A stretch of 64,000 nt of DNA, taken from contig NC_065574.1 of assembly GCF_937616625.2 (NCBI RefSeq), forward strand, positions 4,836,001 to 4,900,000, read 5' to 3'. How positions within the stretch are numbered: position 1 is the stretch's first letter; each line of letters opens with the position of its first letter. The notes beneath the pieces were generated by a model that searched no databases, was not told the DNA's origin, and saw nothing but the letters and a program-made list of their open reading frames with translations. The DNA comes from Mercurialis annua. Lineage: Eukaryota; Streptophyta; Magnoliopsida; Malpighiales; Euphorbiaceae. Shown here in pieces: positions 12,075 to 23,001 of this stretch. The position numbers were made by a program, and so were the translations under genes.

Positions 12075-12175
12075 AATCAAATAAAGAGTAAACGACTATA
12101 TATATCATAATTTCATTCTCATAGCTGCTTTAAAAACAATATAACTACAGTTTTAAAATGAAAATATTTTATTAA

Positions 12176-12542
12176 GGGTTAATTTCATATAAAATAACCA
12201 CCTTTATACGTTTTTTCATTTTAATCACGTCCTTTAAAAAGTGTCAAATAAAATCACCACTTTTCATTTTTTTGCAAATCTATCACCGATGAGTAAAATT
12301 TGATATATTTTTTTCCCAAATAAATATTTTAATTTGACTAATATCCTATTAACACATAAAATACATTTTTCTTATTTTTTTTTGTTGATTCCGGTTGTCA
12401 AGTCAACAAAGATACACCGAATTTTCACATGTGATAAATTTGCAAAAAAAATGAAAGGTGGTGATTTTATTTGACACTTTTTAAAGAACGTGATTAAAAT
12501 GAAAAAACATATAAAAATGGTAATTTTATATGGAATTAACCC
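12176..12542. repeat. MITE family M2, copy 1, perfect 9-bp TSD TTTTATTAA
   Basis: The element is 367 bp, starts GGGTTAATTTCATATAAAA and ends ATGGAATTAACCC. It is flanked by identical TTTTATTAA repeats (12167-12175 and 12543-12551). Most of its length is a long inverted repeat (ACCACCTTTATACG against ATATAAAAATGGTAA, and AAAAAGTGTCAAATAAAATC against its complement). The 9-bp duplication fits a Mutator-type origin. A related copy is at 63160-63529. Confidence 0.9.
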
Positions 12543-12706
12543 TTTTATTAATATTGAAAGAATGGCAGTGATGATAATGGAAAACTATTAATTTCATGGC
12601 ATACAATCACAATTAAAATAACACATATCTATCATTTTATTCAAGTAAAAAAAATTAAAATAAACTACTAGCTAGGCCCTTCAGTTCAACCTAGACTATT
12701 ATTAAT

Positions 12707-12997
12707 TCACAACTTGAGTTTGTAACCAAGAAGTGAAAGAGTAACAACGGTTGCCACACAAGTTGTACTGATCGATGGCATGACTAAGGGTCCTGATGAT
12801 TTCTTTGGCCTAGCCGCGTGTGCAGGGACCGGACCGTTGGCAGCCTCATCGGGAACTTGATTCGAACCCGGTGCTGGTGCTGGTGCTGGTTCAGGCGTAA
12901 CACCATGACGATGAGTTGCTTCTCCAATATCAGAAAATATTACCAGGAGCAAAAGCATAGAAGCAATGAAAAATGAATTAATGATATTAACAGCCAT
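12707..12997 (-). CDS. Small arabinogalactan-type peptide, GPI-anchored (predicted)
   Basis: A single-exon gene of 96 residues. Residues 1-27 (MAVNIINSFF start, then a hydrophobic run ending near GEA) look like a secretion signal. Residues 35-43 contain PEPAPAPAPG, a dipeptide repeat of the kind that is hydroxylated and decorated with arabinogalactan in AGPs and AG-peptides. The C-terminal third (from about residue 70, VMPSISTTCV to the end) is hydrophobic after a KKSSG stretch, as in GPI attachment signals. A role at the plasma membrane or cell wall is inferred from the family. A TATAAATA box at 13126-13133 lies about 130 bp upstream of the ATG. A His-rich THRHGV segment follows the signal. 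The main alternative is another small proline-rich secreted peptide. Confidence 0.82.
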   Translation of the reverse strand: MAVNIINSFFIASMLLLLVIFSDIGEATHRHGVTPEPAPAPAPGSNQVPDEAANGPVPAHAARPKKSSGPLVMPSISTTCVATVVTLSLLGYKLKL

Positions 12998-13125
12998 TTT
13001 GAGTAAAAAGTACTGTTTTTTTCTCTCTTAAAATGAAAAAAATAATAGTAGAAATATTGATTAGCGACATTAGCAAAGATAAATTGAGATTTCTGTGTGA
13101 AATTCAATGGAACAGTGAAGGATTT

Positions 13126-13133
13126 TATTTATA
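13126..13133 (-). promoter_or_regulatory. TATA box of the arabinogalactan peptide gene
   Basis: TATAAATA on the minus strand, about 130 bp before the start codon at 12997 and the only good TATA match in the upstream region. Transcription would start near 13095, giving a 5' leader of roughly 100 nt. Confidence 0.55.
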
Positions 13134-13139
13134 GAGATG

Positions 13140-14714
13140 ATGTGTAAGGAGGGTTTTGGATATAAAAGGAACATATGAGAAATGACTTGGAAACACGTGT
13201 GTTGTAAATTTATAATTCATAGAGCTGATGACATGTTTACATGTAAATCATAGTTAATTAATTAATTAAATCCCTAAATTTTAGAGTGTCTTAACAATTT
13301 TTTACGTGTGAATCTTGAAACTATGGAAATAAAATCAATTAATAGTACGTAGAAAAAAAAAACGTGTAAGTATAGCACGTAGGCGTGAGATAGGGAAAAG
13401 GTGCAAAAATGACCCCTAATATATCTCGTATGTTTTGTTGACACCTCATGTATTTTGAATGTTAAATATAACTCTAATGTTGTAAAAAAATATCAAAAAA
13501 AAAAACACAACGAATTAAGAAAAGTTTATTTTAACATTAAGTGTGTGATGTGGCAATATATTTACATGCAGAAACTTTAAATTAATTTGACACATCATCA
13601 CCAATAAATAACAAATTATAATAATAATTAAAAATCCTAAATCAATCATAATTAGCCTAAACTACGTACACCTAACCTAAACTAACCTAAATTAATCCTA
13701 AGAAACTAATATCTGCCGCAACCTTCACAGATCTCTCATATATCTTCCTTGCTGCAATTTTTTTTTCCGGCCATCATCACAACAACTATACTCGAACCCG
13801 CTTTCACCTCTATCACTGACAGAGGGGGAGGCATGGAAGTATCATAATTCTCTCTAATATTTCAGAATTGTTAAAATTAGCACCAATTTTTTTTTTTACA
13901 ATTTAACCCCTCTAATTTTTAAGGTTGCCTACTTCATATATTATATATTGCAATTTGGCCCTCCTATGTTAAAATCCTAGCTCCGTCACTGATTTCTGTC
14001 AAGTCTTTCGCACGCGCCACCGTCCCCAATAAAACTTAAAATAAATTTTAAATATACTGATACGGTTTGCATTTGTTGCAACATTGATAAGTACCCATTA
14101 ATTGGATACTATGTGAGCAATTTTAATCTTGAACACCAAATGTGTGTTCATCGAATGCGTTTTTGTTTAATTGCCTGTTTTTGTCGGCTATCAATTTTTT
14201 TAAGGAAAATTACATAAAGCTAACGATTTAGCTAAAAGTAAAAGGTAAAAACTTAAAAGGTCTAATTTTGTGCTGTAACTTTTTTTTTGTTTTCCATATC
14301 GTAACTGGATAAAGTCCACATAACAATTTATTCTCTCGTGAGATTCAAATTATTCAGATTTATTTAATTTTTCATCAATTTTATTTTTCTCATATGAAAT
14401 GGACAAATTAGTTTTAGAGAATCTTTAACTCCAAGAAAAATAACTTTTAAAGAATCTTTAACTGGTAAAAAAAGAAAGGCAAAATTAAAATCTTTTACCA
14501 AGATTTTCTTTCAAATAATTGCAATCATTTTTTTTGTCTATGTTCCCTCTCCACAATTTTAGCCACTCTTATACTTTCCTTCCATAATCAGGACTAACAA
14601 TGCAAAAATCTGATTCCTTCCTTTTTAACTAATACCCCAAAAAATTCTTGATTAGAATTATCCCAGCCTTTGGATCTTCATAATCAACGGTACCAAATAT
14701 TCACAATACCTTTC
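13140..14714. other. AT-rich intergenic DNA with a possible hAT-like fragment
   Basis: No gene is visible. At about 13817-13996 a short segment starts CAGAGGGGGAGGCATG and ends CCTAGCTCCGTCACTG, resembling the CAGGGGCGGAGC ends of small hAT elements, but the duplication is only the weak repeat CACTGA. The remainder is AT-rich. Confidence 0.35.
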
Positions 14715-14722
14715 TATAAATA
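14715..14722 (+). promoter_or_regulatory. TATA box of the MADS gene
   Basis: TATAAATA lies 52 bp upstream of the ATG at 14774. This implies a 5' leader of only about 25-30 nt. Confidence 0.6.
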
Positions 14723-14773
14723 TTCATCAATTCTTGCCCTAATTCTCTTGCATAACAGTTCTTAACCTCAACA

Positions 14774-15451
14774 ATGGACTCAACTCAAACACCAACGAAC
14801 CAAACACCGCAGCGAAAAACAAGCAGAGGCCGACAAAAGATCGAAATCAAGAAAGTCGAAAAAGAAAACAGCCGTTACGTTACTTTTTCCAAACGCAAGA
14901 ACGGAATTTTCAAGAAAGCCACCGAACTTTCTACCCTAACCGGTGCCGAAGTAGCCGTTCTACTATTTTCCGAGCACGGGAAAATATTTTCTTGCGGAAA
15001 TCCCGACGTGGATACGGTTCTTGATCGATATCTCGCCGAGTTTAAAGACGGGAATGATATTAATATTGACGAATCTTGTTTACTTGAACAACATGGTGTT
15101 GTTACTCAGGCTACGGTGGAAGAACATGAATTCAAGCGATCACTTGATCGCTTGGAAGAGGTTCAAAGAGTTGCAAAGTCGATTATGATCGGGAATAATA
15201 ATGATGATAATAATGAGGAATTTTGGTGGGACGATCCGATTGATAATATGAATAAAGATGAGCTTGAAGGGTTTAAATCATCGTTGGAGGAGTTGAAAAA
15301 GAATGTAGTTGCGAGGACCGATGTGATGGCGGCGGATAATGCGGCGAGTGAGTCGAGGATTATCAGCCATTTTATTGATCAGAACGGAGGTTGGAGTAGT
15401 GATTTCTTTAATTCTAATATTAATGGAGTTGGGAGCGGAATGTTCATGTGA
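14774..15451 (+). CDS. Type I (M-alpha) MADS-box transcription factor, AGL62/AGL61-like
   Basis: An intronless gene of 225 residues. After a 17-residue polar leader the MADS domain occupies about residues 18-78: GRQKIEIKKV, then SRYVTFSKRKNGIFKKATEL, then LTGAEVAVLLFSEHGKIFSC. The basic and hydrophobic positions that contact CArG-box DNA are kept. No K-box follows. The C-terminal half is acidic and Asn/Asp-rich with WWDDP near residue 153 and predicted helices. A lack of introns and of a K domain are hallmarks of type I genes. M-alpha proteins of the AGL62/AGL61 branch act in the nucleus in female gametophyte or endosperm development; this role is inferred from the family. The ATG is the first after the TATA box. 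The exact orthologue cannot be decided without a tree. Confidence 0.9.
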   Translation: MDSTQTPTNQTPQRKTSRGRQKIEIKKVEKENSRYVTFSKRKNGIFKKATELSTLTGAEVAVLLFSEHGKIFSCGNPDVDTVLDRYLAEFKDGNDINIDESCLLEQHGVVTQATVEEHEFKRSLDRLEEVQRVAKSIMIGNNNDDNNEEFWWDDPIDNMNKDELEGFKSSLEELKKNVVARTDVMAADNAASESRIISHFIDQNGGWSSDFFNSNINGVGSGMFM

Positions 15452-17374
15452 AAAGTATGTAATTAGGTCTTAATGATCATGACTATAGTTAGAATTAAGG
15501 GTTTAATTTCTTGCTAGTTGGTATTCTAATTACTAGAGTAGAAATTTTGTTAGGCCTTTTGATTATAATAGAGAATGAGAATCGAATCTTGAACTCTCAT
15601 ATTGAATTTTGGGATACATACATAGGTCGAATTATAACGTCCTTACCACTAGTTTATGATGTGCGGAAACTTTTGTTGAACTTGAATTAACAGATGGATT
15701 CAGTTTATTTAACTGAGTGTTAAGCTAGTTTATTTAATTAATTGTCGTGTTTGGAAATCTCATAGTTTTATGCAGATTCAGTCTACCACGTCATCCGTGA
15801 ACTAGGCTATCACATTAATTATGACACGTCATTAAAATAATAGTACTATCATAATTTTTTTTATTTTTTTTACACATTTGGGATAATAATATTACGATAG
15901 TACCACTATTTTATTATTCTTCTCATTAGTAGAAATCGACTACTAGAGTCTCTGATTCAACAATATATCAGTAGTACACTTTTTTTAGAAAAGCCTCAAC
16001 CAGACCACACAGCATAGTTGTGGTAAAATAATTGGCAGGTATATATATATATATATTTTTGTGATAAGAAATCAAATCAAAAAAAATCAAAAGATTAATT
16101 CCAATTCCTTTTATTTTATTTCATTTCAGTTTTCATTAATTTTCCTTGTTAGATTTCATCATATGATTGTGAAAGTGCATGCAGTTTTCATTAAATGCAA
16201 TTAACAATATTAAGGCTCCCAATATGAAACATACATCCTTAGGTCTAAATAGATTTACCAAAGGTGGTTCGACGGTCTAAATTTGAGGGAAACAACTTAT
16301 AGTGCCATCGGACTATCTTCAAATCGATATCTAAAAACTCTAAAAATAAATGTATTTATCTACTAACAAATATATTTCGTTTGTTAAATATATTATAATT
16401 TTAAAATTTTGTTAGTTTGATCCATTATATTTTCGAGTGTCGTCGTATATATTCATATTTAATATGTAGTTTGCCTGACATAATATTGTATATGCCAATT
16501 AGAATAAGTTTTTCACACATTAGCTACATATATATTATTGCGTCATATCAATTTTAAAGAGTACTTGTGAGTATATTTGGTAAAAAATTAAAAAATAATA
16601 AACTCAATTGTTAAAATTTTAAAATTATAATATATTTGACTGACAAACTATAATTATGGATAGACAAATTCATATTTCTAAACTTTTATACCCAACCTGG
16701 ATCAACTTGAATTCGCTTAACATTGTTTTTTTTGTTGGCACAAAGAAAAATAAAAATATCTTAACTTGACTAGTTGATTCCACTAAAAAAATTGCAAACT
16801 AGCTAACTATAATGTCAAAACAAAGATACAAAATTATGGAAGCAAAATATCTTTTGGGTAGGCCATTAAAGATTGTCACTGCTGTTCTCCAACTAAGACA
16901 CTACTCACTCTCCAGTCTCCATGACAAGATACTTATCTTATTAAATGAAAATAAACAAAAATACAAAACAGAAAATTAGATCAAATATCTTCTCTTTATC
17001 TTGTCATTTATAGCAAAATAAAATATCCCCACTAGTCAATTTCCTTTGTGGTTTGCATTATCTCATACAATTTCTGTCTGTAGTACCAGTCAGAAAAGGA
17101 ACTAACTAAGCAAATTAAAGAAAATTAATAACATAGGTTATATGTATTTTTAACAAGGATTCACTTCTCCAAACCGAAGTTTGAGATCACTGTTAAATTA
17201 GGAATATGAACTGCCCGCAATCCCACATATCTGATAAATTCAAGCTATACTGGCCAGCAACTTAGTCTTAACCATTCCACATTTTAGAAAAGGAGCAGCC
17301 GGAATTTGAATCAGCAACCACTAGAGTACCAAACCCGTGTGGGCAATAATGTAAGTTATATTTATTAATTATAA
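15452..17374. other. Intergenic DNA with MITE and possible SINE relics
   Basis: No gene is seen. The stretch 15575-15655 on the minus strand has AGTGGTAAGGACG and GAGTTCAAGATTC, resembling A and B boxes of a tRNA-derived SINE. A MITE relic follows at 15774-15920 and a short (TA)n run at 16041-16058. The rest is AT-rich. Confidence 0.35.
15774..15920. repeat. Degenerate copy of the 37873-38082 MITE family
   Basis: The left part GATTCAGTCTACCACGTCAT, then ATGACACGTCATTAAAATAA, matches the MITE at 37873-38082 closely. Near 15890 the complementary ATTACGATAGTACCACTATT returns, so the palindrome is kept but the right end has decayed. No target duplication could be fixed. Confidence 0.6.
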
Positions 17375-17955
17375 CTATGAAACTATTGCCCAATGATTTT
17401 GATGATGATCATGAGCAACTACTGGGTTATGTCTTCGGACAAGATCTTCGAGGAGTAGCCGAGTTTCATTTCTGCCAGCAGAATTAGTGCAGTGCCCACT
17501 AGAATTATAAGATTTTCTCATTTTCTTGACTGATTCCTCTAATTCTCTCATTTCATCCAATGCAATTTGCCTATTTCTGCACTCTATGCTGCAATATCCT
17601 TCATCACCTCTGCAAAATTAATACAAAATTAAGTTAGTTAATTAAGTTTGTGTTTTACATCAAAGAAATGAAAAATATAGTATCAAAGGGATAATTATTA
17701 CCTATACATGTAGATATCTTTGTCTGGACTCAGAATCTTGTTACACAAGTAACAAGTTTTGAGATAGCAAGATTTAATCCCGGGTTGATGATGCTGATGA
17801 TTTGGTTTTCTAATTGAAGATTTTATGACAATATTTGATTTTGGGTTTGATTGTGATGATATTTCCATAAGTGTTTGCAACCCAACAAGACCCATTTTTG
17901 AAGCTTGAGATCTTATAATAAGCAGCTCAAAAGGATTCTTGAATTTTGCTAACAT
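17375..17955 (-). CDS. FCS-like zinc finger (FLZ, DUF581) protein
   Basis: Two exons, 17955-17703 side ending at 17702 and 17609-17375, joined across a GT-AG intron (17610-17701), give 162 residues. The FLZ domain spans the junction: CYLKTCYLCNKIL and DIYMYR in exon 1, GDEGYCSIECRNRQIALDE in exon 2. This supplies the CxxC and CxxxC pairs of the finger and the ECR box that follows. FLZ proteins bind SnRK1 kinase subunits and act as adaptors in energy and stress signalling; this is family knowledge. The C-terminus is His-rich with no recognised domain. The start is set at the ATG at 17955 because the frame upstream has no ATG. A hAT MITE (18062-18625) lies only 106 bp upstream and may alter expression. 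Confidence 0.9.
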
Positions 17956-18061
17956 TTGCAGAAGAAATAAGAAGGAGAACAAAGAAAATGTAAGAGAAGA
18001 GAAGATTAGTGAAGAGATATTAAATTATGGAGTGTTGAGTAGTGGGATATATATTGGCCAC

Positions 18062-18625
18062 TAGGGGTGAGCATGGTTCGGTTCGGTTTAGTTTGGTTTA
18101 GTAAACTCTAAAACCAAACCATATTTTAAAAGTAAATATAAAAAGCAAATCACGCCAAATATTTATGTAAAATTTCGGTTCGGTTAACCAAACTTTAGCA
18201 TCGGTTTCGGTTCGGTTTGGTTTGGTTTGGTTAATATAAATTTAGATAAAAATTATATATAATTATACGTAATAATTAAAATTATACGTAATAAGTTTTA
18301 CTTATATGTGTGTATTAGTTAATATGTTTTATTTTCATATATATATCTATACACACATATTATATTTATATATAAATATTTCAATAAATAAATTTTATAT
18401 TTATTTATACATATATAAATATTAATAAAAATAATATTATTGTAAACTTTGGTTTTTTGGTCGGTTCGGTTAACCACTAGTTAAAACCAAACCAAAACCA
18501 AAAACCATACTTTTTTATAATTTGAAACCAAATCAATCCATTTTAACTATTTTAACCAAACCAAAATTAATTTCGAATTGGTTTAGATCGGATTAATAGT
18601 TTGGTTCGGTTTTTGCTCACCCCTA
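18062..18625. repeat. hAT MITE with perfect 8-bp TSD TTGGCCAC
   Basis: The element is 564 bp. Its tips are TAGGGGTGAGCA and TGCTCACCCCTA, a perfect 12-bp inverted pair. It is flanked by identical TTGGCCAC (18054-18061 and 18626-18633). Subterminal GGTTCGGTTTGG words on the left face complementary CCAAACC words on the right, and the core is AT-rich. The tip sequence and 8-bp duplication are typical of hAT elements. It is inserted just upstream of the FLZ gene. Confidence 0.95.
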
Positions 18626-18633
18626 TTGGCCAC

Positions 18634-19494
18634 ATAGAGCAATAAGTTTGGAGGATATCCCAAGGTTTTATTTGGCAATATGTGTTGTTTTTAGTGCTAC
18701 TCACATGCTACAACTTTGGCTTCTAATACTAATAAATATATTCCTTATGTTATTTTTAATTTTTCATTTAGATGAATACATATATTTTTATAATTTTTAT
18801 TTTCGACAAAAAAAGAAGAAAACAAAAATTCTTATATGTTTTTTAGACAATTTTAATATTTATTTTTAAATCTATTTTTTTGTATTGAACTATCTATTAA
18901 ATATGTAGCTTGATCGTACAAAGCAAACCTCATGCCTTTAAAATTATATATTTCATGAAATAAATTAAAATATTAATTAATTAATAATTTCATAAATAGT
19001 GTTATTTTAATTTTTAAAGAGTTAAAATATAAAAATATTGTTTTATATTAAATTTTTTATTTAGATGGATAATTAAAAGGAAGAAGAGAGTATTACTTTA
19101 TCCCTTTCAATATAAAATGAATGTTATTTATTTTCAATTCAGAATTTATTTAATTTTATCTCATGTCATTTTATGTAATTGCATTCTATTTAAAATTATT
19201 AGATCTACTGTGTGATGAAACTTGAAAGTTTATATAATATGAAAAAATATTACACTCCTTTCATTTGATACTCCATAAACATAACCACGTGGAACATCTG
19301 ATAAGATAAAACTTGGTGGAAAAGTTCCAGCCTTAATTTCGTTTGTTTATGACCCACAAATGATAATTATAGTAATTTATTTCTTTTGACCTTTTTGTAT
19401 TGTCCAATATGAGAAACGTGTAAATTATGAAAGAGCTGACTGTACTGTTACACTTTCACCTGCTTCAATAACAAAATTGACTGCTCACAAATGT
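18634..19494. other. AT-rich intergenic DNA
   Basis: I see no gene, repeat boundary or regulatory site that can be supported here. Confidence 0.5.
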
Positions 19495-19663
19495 TAAAAT
19501 TTGTGGACTATTATTTACCGCCCCAAATAACCACCCACCGCCCCAATTTTGACCAAACTACCCCTAATCCTTTTTCAACTCAAAAAACAAAAAACTCATC
19601 CTCTCAACTTTCTCTCAAACCAAAATCCATTACAAAATCTCAAGCAATAATCGAAGCCGATTT

Positions 19664-22539
19664 ATGTCGGAATTGGCGAAAGATAAAAGACGGGGACCTC
19701 CGGTAAGTAATTTAATTTAAGTTTTTAATTTTTTTAATTTTTTTTTTACGGAAACCGGTCATCGTCCGGCGTTGGCGATGACCGGGTGGACCATCGCCGG
19801 CCGAAGGCGATGGTCTGCTGGACCATCGCCGGGCGATGGCGATGGTCCAGCAGACCATCGCCGTCGCCAGGCGATGGTCCAGCAGACCATCGCCATCGCC
19901 AGGCGATGGCGCATCGGCATCGCCTGATGGCGATGGTCTGCTGGACCATCGCCTGGCGACGGCGATGGTCTGCTGGACCATCGCCTGGCGACGGCCAGGC
20001 CGTCGCCGGCGATGGTGCAGGCCGTCGCCGGCGATGGCCAGGACCCGCCGGCGATGGCCAGGACCCGCCGGCGATGGCCAGGACCCGCCGGCGACAGCCT
20101 GGCCGCCGCCTCCGTCCGAGGGCCGTAAACCGATTTAAATTTTTTTTATATATATTTTTTAATTTAAAAAATTAAAATTAATGGATTTAATAAATAATAA
20201 AATAACCTAAAAATAATTGAAAAATACAATTAAATTTTATTAGTTATAGGTGTAATTAAATTAAATTTTATTAGTTATAGGTGTAGTTAAATTAAATTTT
20301 AGTAGTATAATTTTAGGTTGTATAATATAATTTTTTATTTAATTAAATTTTATTATATAGATTAAATTTAATTTTGATAGTGATATTATTTTAGATTTTA
20401 AGAAATAATCTTTAATTTTACGGACTAAATAAATTTAGATATTTACAATTTAGAATTTTATTAATATATTTTTATTTGCTTAAGTTTAATAGTATAATTT
20501 AATTAATATTATTGATTGTAAAATTGATAATTGCAGAAAGAAGGACCCGGTAATGGTGGCAGGGGAAAGAGTAAGCCTATTATAGCTGAATCTGATTTTG
20601 AGGAGTCGGGACAACGAAATGTTCGAAAGCGTGGTGTGAGTGCCTCAGTCCGACGACACAAGAAGGGGACTCCTGCTATTGAGGGAGCTAGTGAGACGCC
20701 AGTCGATGATCAGATACATGATGATCGGATGGAGGATGATGACATGGAAGACCGTCGGATAGACGATGCTGATTTTGAGACTTCTGAGGACGAGAGTTTA
20801 GGACCAATCGTGAACATTCGACGGAAAAAGGGGAAAGATGGACGGTTTATTGCTGAAACGTCATCAGGTAAATAAAATTTAATTATTTCATTAATTTAAT
20901 AATAATAGTTAAAAGATATTAAATTTATGTTAATTGTTGTAATTGTAATTTCAGTGACGAGTAGAAGAGCCAGGACTGAAATACCTGCTTGGACTGTTAG
21001 TGATCCAGTGCCAGGTGGACCTGAGGACGGGAGTATTATTCCCAGTTTCCTTGGACATGTCGCTTATGGAATATGGACAGGGAAGGAGGAGCGAGGCACT
21101 CTGAAGTGTCAGAGTAGACATGCAGTTTGTAAGAGGCTGTCAGCATGGCATCATGACGCCTCAGACGAGGTCAAACACCTGATAGCCGAGAGTGGTTTGG
21201 GGCATCTCCCTGATATTATGTTCAGTCACTTGGATATTCCGCTCCTTTCTGCATTTGTGGAGCGATGGCAGCCTGATACTAACTCTTTTCACCTGCCATT
21301 CGGGGAGATGACCATTACACTGCATGACGTGTGGATTATTCTCCGTATTCCTGTGGACGGGAAAGTGGTTTCAGGTAAATTTTACTATATTTTTGTTTAA
21401 ATTACATATTCATTTTAATAATTTTTTTTGTATTCCTTAAAATAATACATGACTGCAATATGTTTTCAGATAAGCCCGGGAAACAGTTGTTGCTTGCCTC
21501 CTGTGTAGAGATTTTAGGGATCTCTATGAATGACTTGTTAGCTAATTCGACGAAGCATTATGAAAATGGAGGGGTTCTGATTGAGTCCATTTTTAGGAAT
21601 TGTGGACGGGGTTTGAGTGCTGAGGTTGAGGCAATAGCGTGGATGTGGCTGACGCTAGGTTGCACTCTTTTCGTCGATAAGACTGGCCACCGGGTTAAAC
21701 CAGCCTGTCTTTGGGAGGTTAGGGATGGAGTCGCAGACGCGAAGGATTATTCTTGGGGTTCTGCTACACTGGCCTATTTATTTCGTCAGTTAGGAATCGC
21801 CTCCAGAGGCGACTGTCACGGTTTGTCTGGGTGTCTGACACTTCTCCAGGCTTGGATATACGAGTATTTTCCATGTTTCAGACCCCAGCGAGATAGGCTG
21901 ATTACAGAGATTGGCACTCCTCGAGCACTCAGTTGGAGTGTATCCGGGACAGAGTGCACAGAGATCCGGCTTCAGTCATTGCGTGCCCGCATAGACAGTT
22001 TGACTGCCGACGAGGTACGTTGAATGTAATTGTATAGTTCAATTTTCTATATTTAGTTGAATTAAATTAACATGTTATTTTTTAATAATTTTATATATTT
22101 TGGGCAGGTGTCGTGGCTTCCCTTTGGTGGTGGCCCTGCTGCAGTCCTTCAGCGGACTGCTTACATGGGTTGGATAGTGTACAGGGACATTGTTGAGCCG
22201 TACATGTCCGCCAGATTTGTACGTCAGCTGGGGTATGTGCAGAGCATACCGTCGCCTATTCTTCGGCCGGAAAAGGCCGTTAGGGCGTGGAATTCAAAGT
22301 TGTACAATGTGGAGATGGCTCAGATTGGTGCGGTCGACGGGTGGCAGGGTTTTCCTATGACTTGCATGCTTCCTTTGACGTTGCTCGAGCCAGCCACTGT
22401 TCTTGCTGGAGCTTGCCATCCCGCGTACTTGGAGTGGTACGCACGATTTTCCCACCCGCAGGTCCTTAGCTCTGACGTTACAGCTTCACGAGGCCGTCCT
22501 TCTCGCTCCAACATTGATTATGTAAGTCTTATATTATAA
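19664..22539 (+). CDS. Plant mobile domain (PMD, aminotransferase-like) protein
   Basis: Five exons with GT-AG borders: 19664-19702, 20537-20867, 20955-21374, 21470-22014 and 22108-22521 or on to a stop at 22539. All phases fit, giving about 583 codons plus VSLIL if the last donor is not used. Exon 1 is a 13-residue leader (MSELAKDKRRGPP). Exon 2 is an acidic linker with many Asp, Glu and Met. The PMD core begins in exon 3 with PLLSAFVERWQPDTNSFHLP, then FGEMTITLHDVWIILRIPVDG, the family signature. It continues through exons 4-5 (WLTLGCTLFVDKTG, LPFGGGPAAV). PMD proteins are known as TE-borne and as domesticated MAIN/MAIL1 silencing factors; function here is unknown. Intron 1 holds a GC-rich hairpin array. 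A spliced last exon beyond 22521 could not be found. Confidence 0.8.
19752..20110. repeat. Left GC-rich hairpin array, octamer CCATCGCC/GGCGATGG
   Basis: About 360 bp of very GC-rich DNA stand inside intron 1 of the PMD gene, amid AT-rich DNA. It contains some six CCATCGCC and eleven GGCGATGG copies by my count, many paired as inverted repeats such as CCATCGCC...CTGCTGGACCATCGCC against its complement. At 20041-20100 the 20-bp unit GGACCCGCCGGCGATGGCCA is tandemly repeated three times, the last copy diverged. Long ORFs on both strands here are repeat artefacts. Confidence 0.9.
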
Positions 22540-22662
22540 CTAATAGAATTTAATTGATCTCTAACTAATAAAAATTAATTAATTTAAAGACATTTAATTA
22601 TTTATTTCATTAATTAAATTTTTTATTTATTTATTTAAATTAAAAAAAAAAAGAAAAATATT

Positions 22663-22866
22663 GTCCCTCAGGGACGGAATCGTCCCTGAGGGACCCATAC
22701 GCATGGGCCATCGCCATCTTTGGGCGATGGCCCATATGGTCCATCGTCCACAGTGGGCGATGGACCATATGGTCCATCGCCCACAGATGGCGATGGACCA
22801 TGCGGCCATGGGCCATCGTTGGGCGATGGCCCATATGGTCCATCGCCATCTGTCGGCGATGGACCA
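22663..22866. repeat. Right GC-rich hairpin array sharing the CCATCGCC octamer
   Basis: The array opens with a 32-nt hairpin at 22663-22694: arm GTCCCTCAGGGACG, loop GAAT, exact complementary arm. Then come about three CCATCGCC and five GGCGATGG copies set in GGCCCATATGGTCCATCG-type palindromes. The core octamer is the same as in the left array (19752-20110), 2.5 kb away, but the spacer words (CCATATGG here, CTGCTGG there) differ. Confidence 0.9.
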
Positions 22867-22925
22867 TTTAAAAATATTTAAAAAAAATTAAAAAAAATTT
22901 AAACGAACGTAAAATAGATAAAATA

Positions 22926-23001
22926 CCTCGGCAAATCCGGATACGCTAGTTTCGGATGGTGGATATTCGTTTCCGGACGAATTACGAGCGTTATCCGTCA
23001 T
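22926..23001 (-). CDS. Right-end mini-exon of the PMD element, inward-facing
   Basis: Reading inward from the right tip on the minus strand, an ATG at 23001 opens a frame (MTDNARNSSGNEYPP...) of 25 codons that meets a GTATTTTA donor at about 22926. It mirrors the left-end exon at 19664-19702 (ATG, short polar peptide, GTAAGT donor) in position between tip and hairpin array. The same layout recurs at 45918-45959. No downstream acceptor in this orientation was found, so it may be a non-functional mirror copy. The plus strand is also open here. Confidence 0.4.

Noticed and set aside
15560..15660. Possible tRNA gene
   Set aside because: A and B box-like words exist but no cloverleaf can be drawn; a SINE relic is more likely and was noted only in the gap entry.
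17956..17982. Longer N-terminus for the FLZ protein starting at 17982
   Set aside because: The codon at 17982 is TTG, not ATG; the first ATG in frame is at 17955.
19712..20175. Overlapping ORFs of 67-129 codons on both strands encoding repeats like MVQQTIA / WSSRPSP
   Set aside because: They are translations of the GC-rich palindromic array within an intron; both strands are open because the repeat lacks stops, not because of coding.
22627..22891. ORFs of 60-76 codons rich in His, Met and Trp repeats
   Set aside because: Same reason: the right-hand GC-rich array read in several frames.
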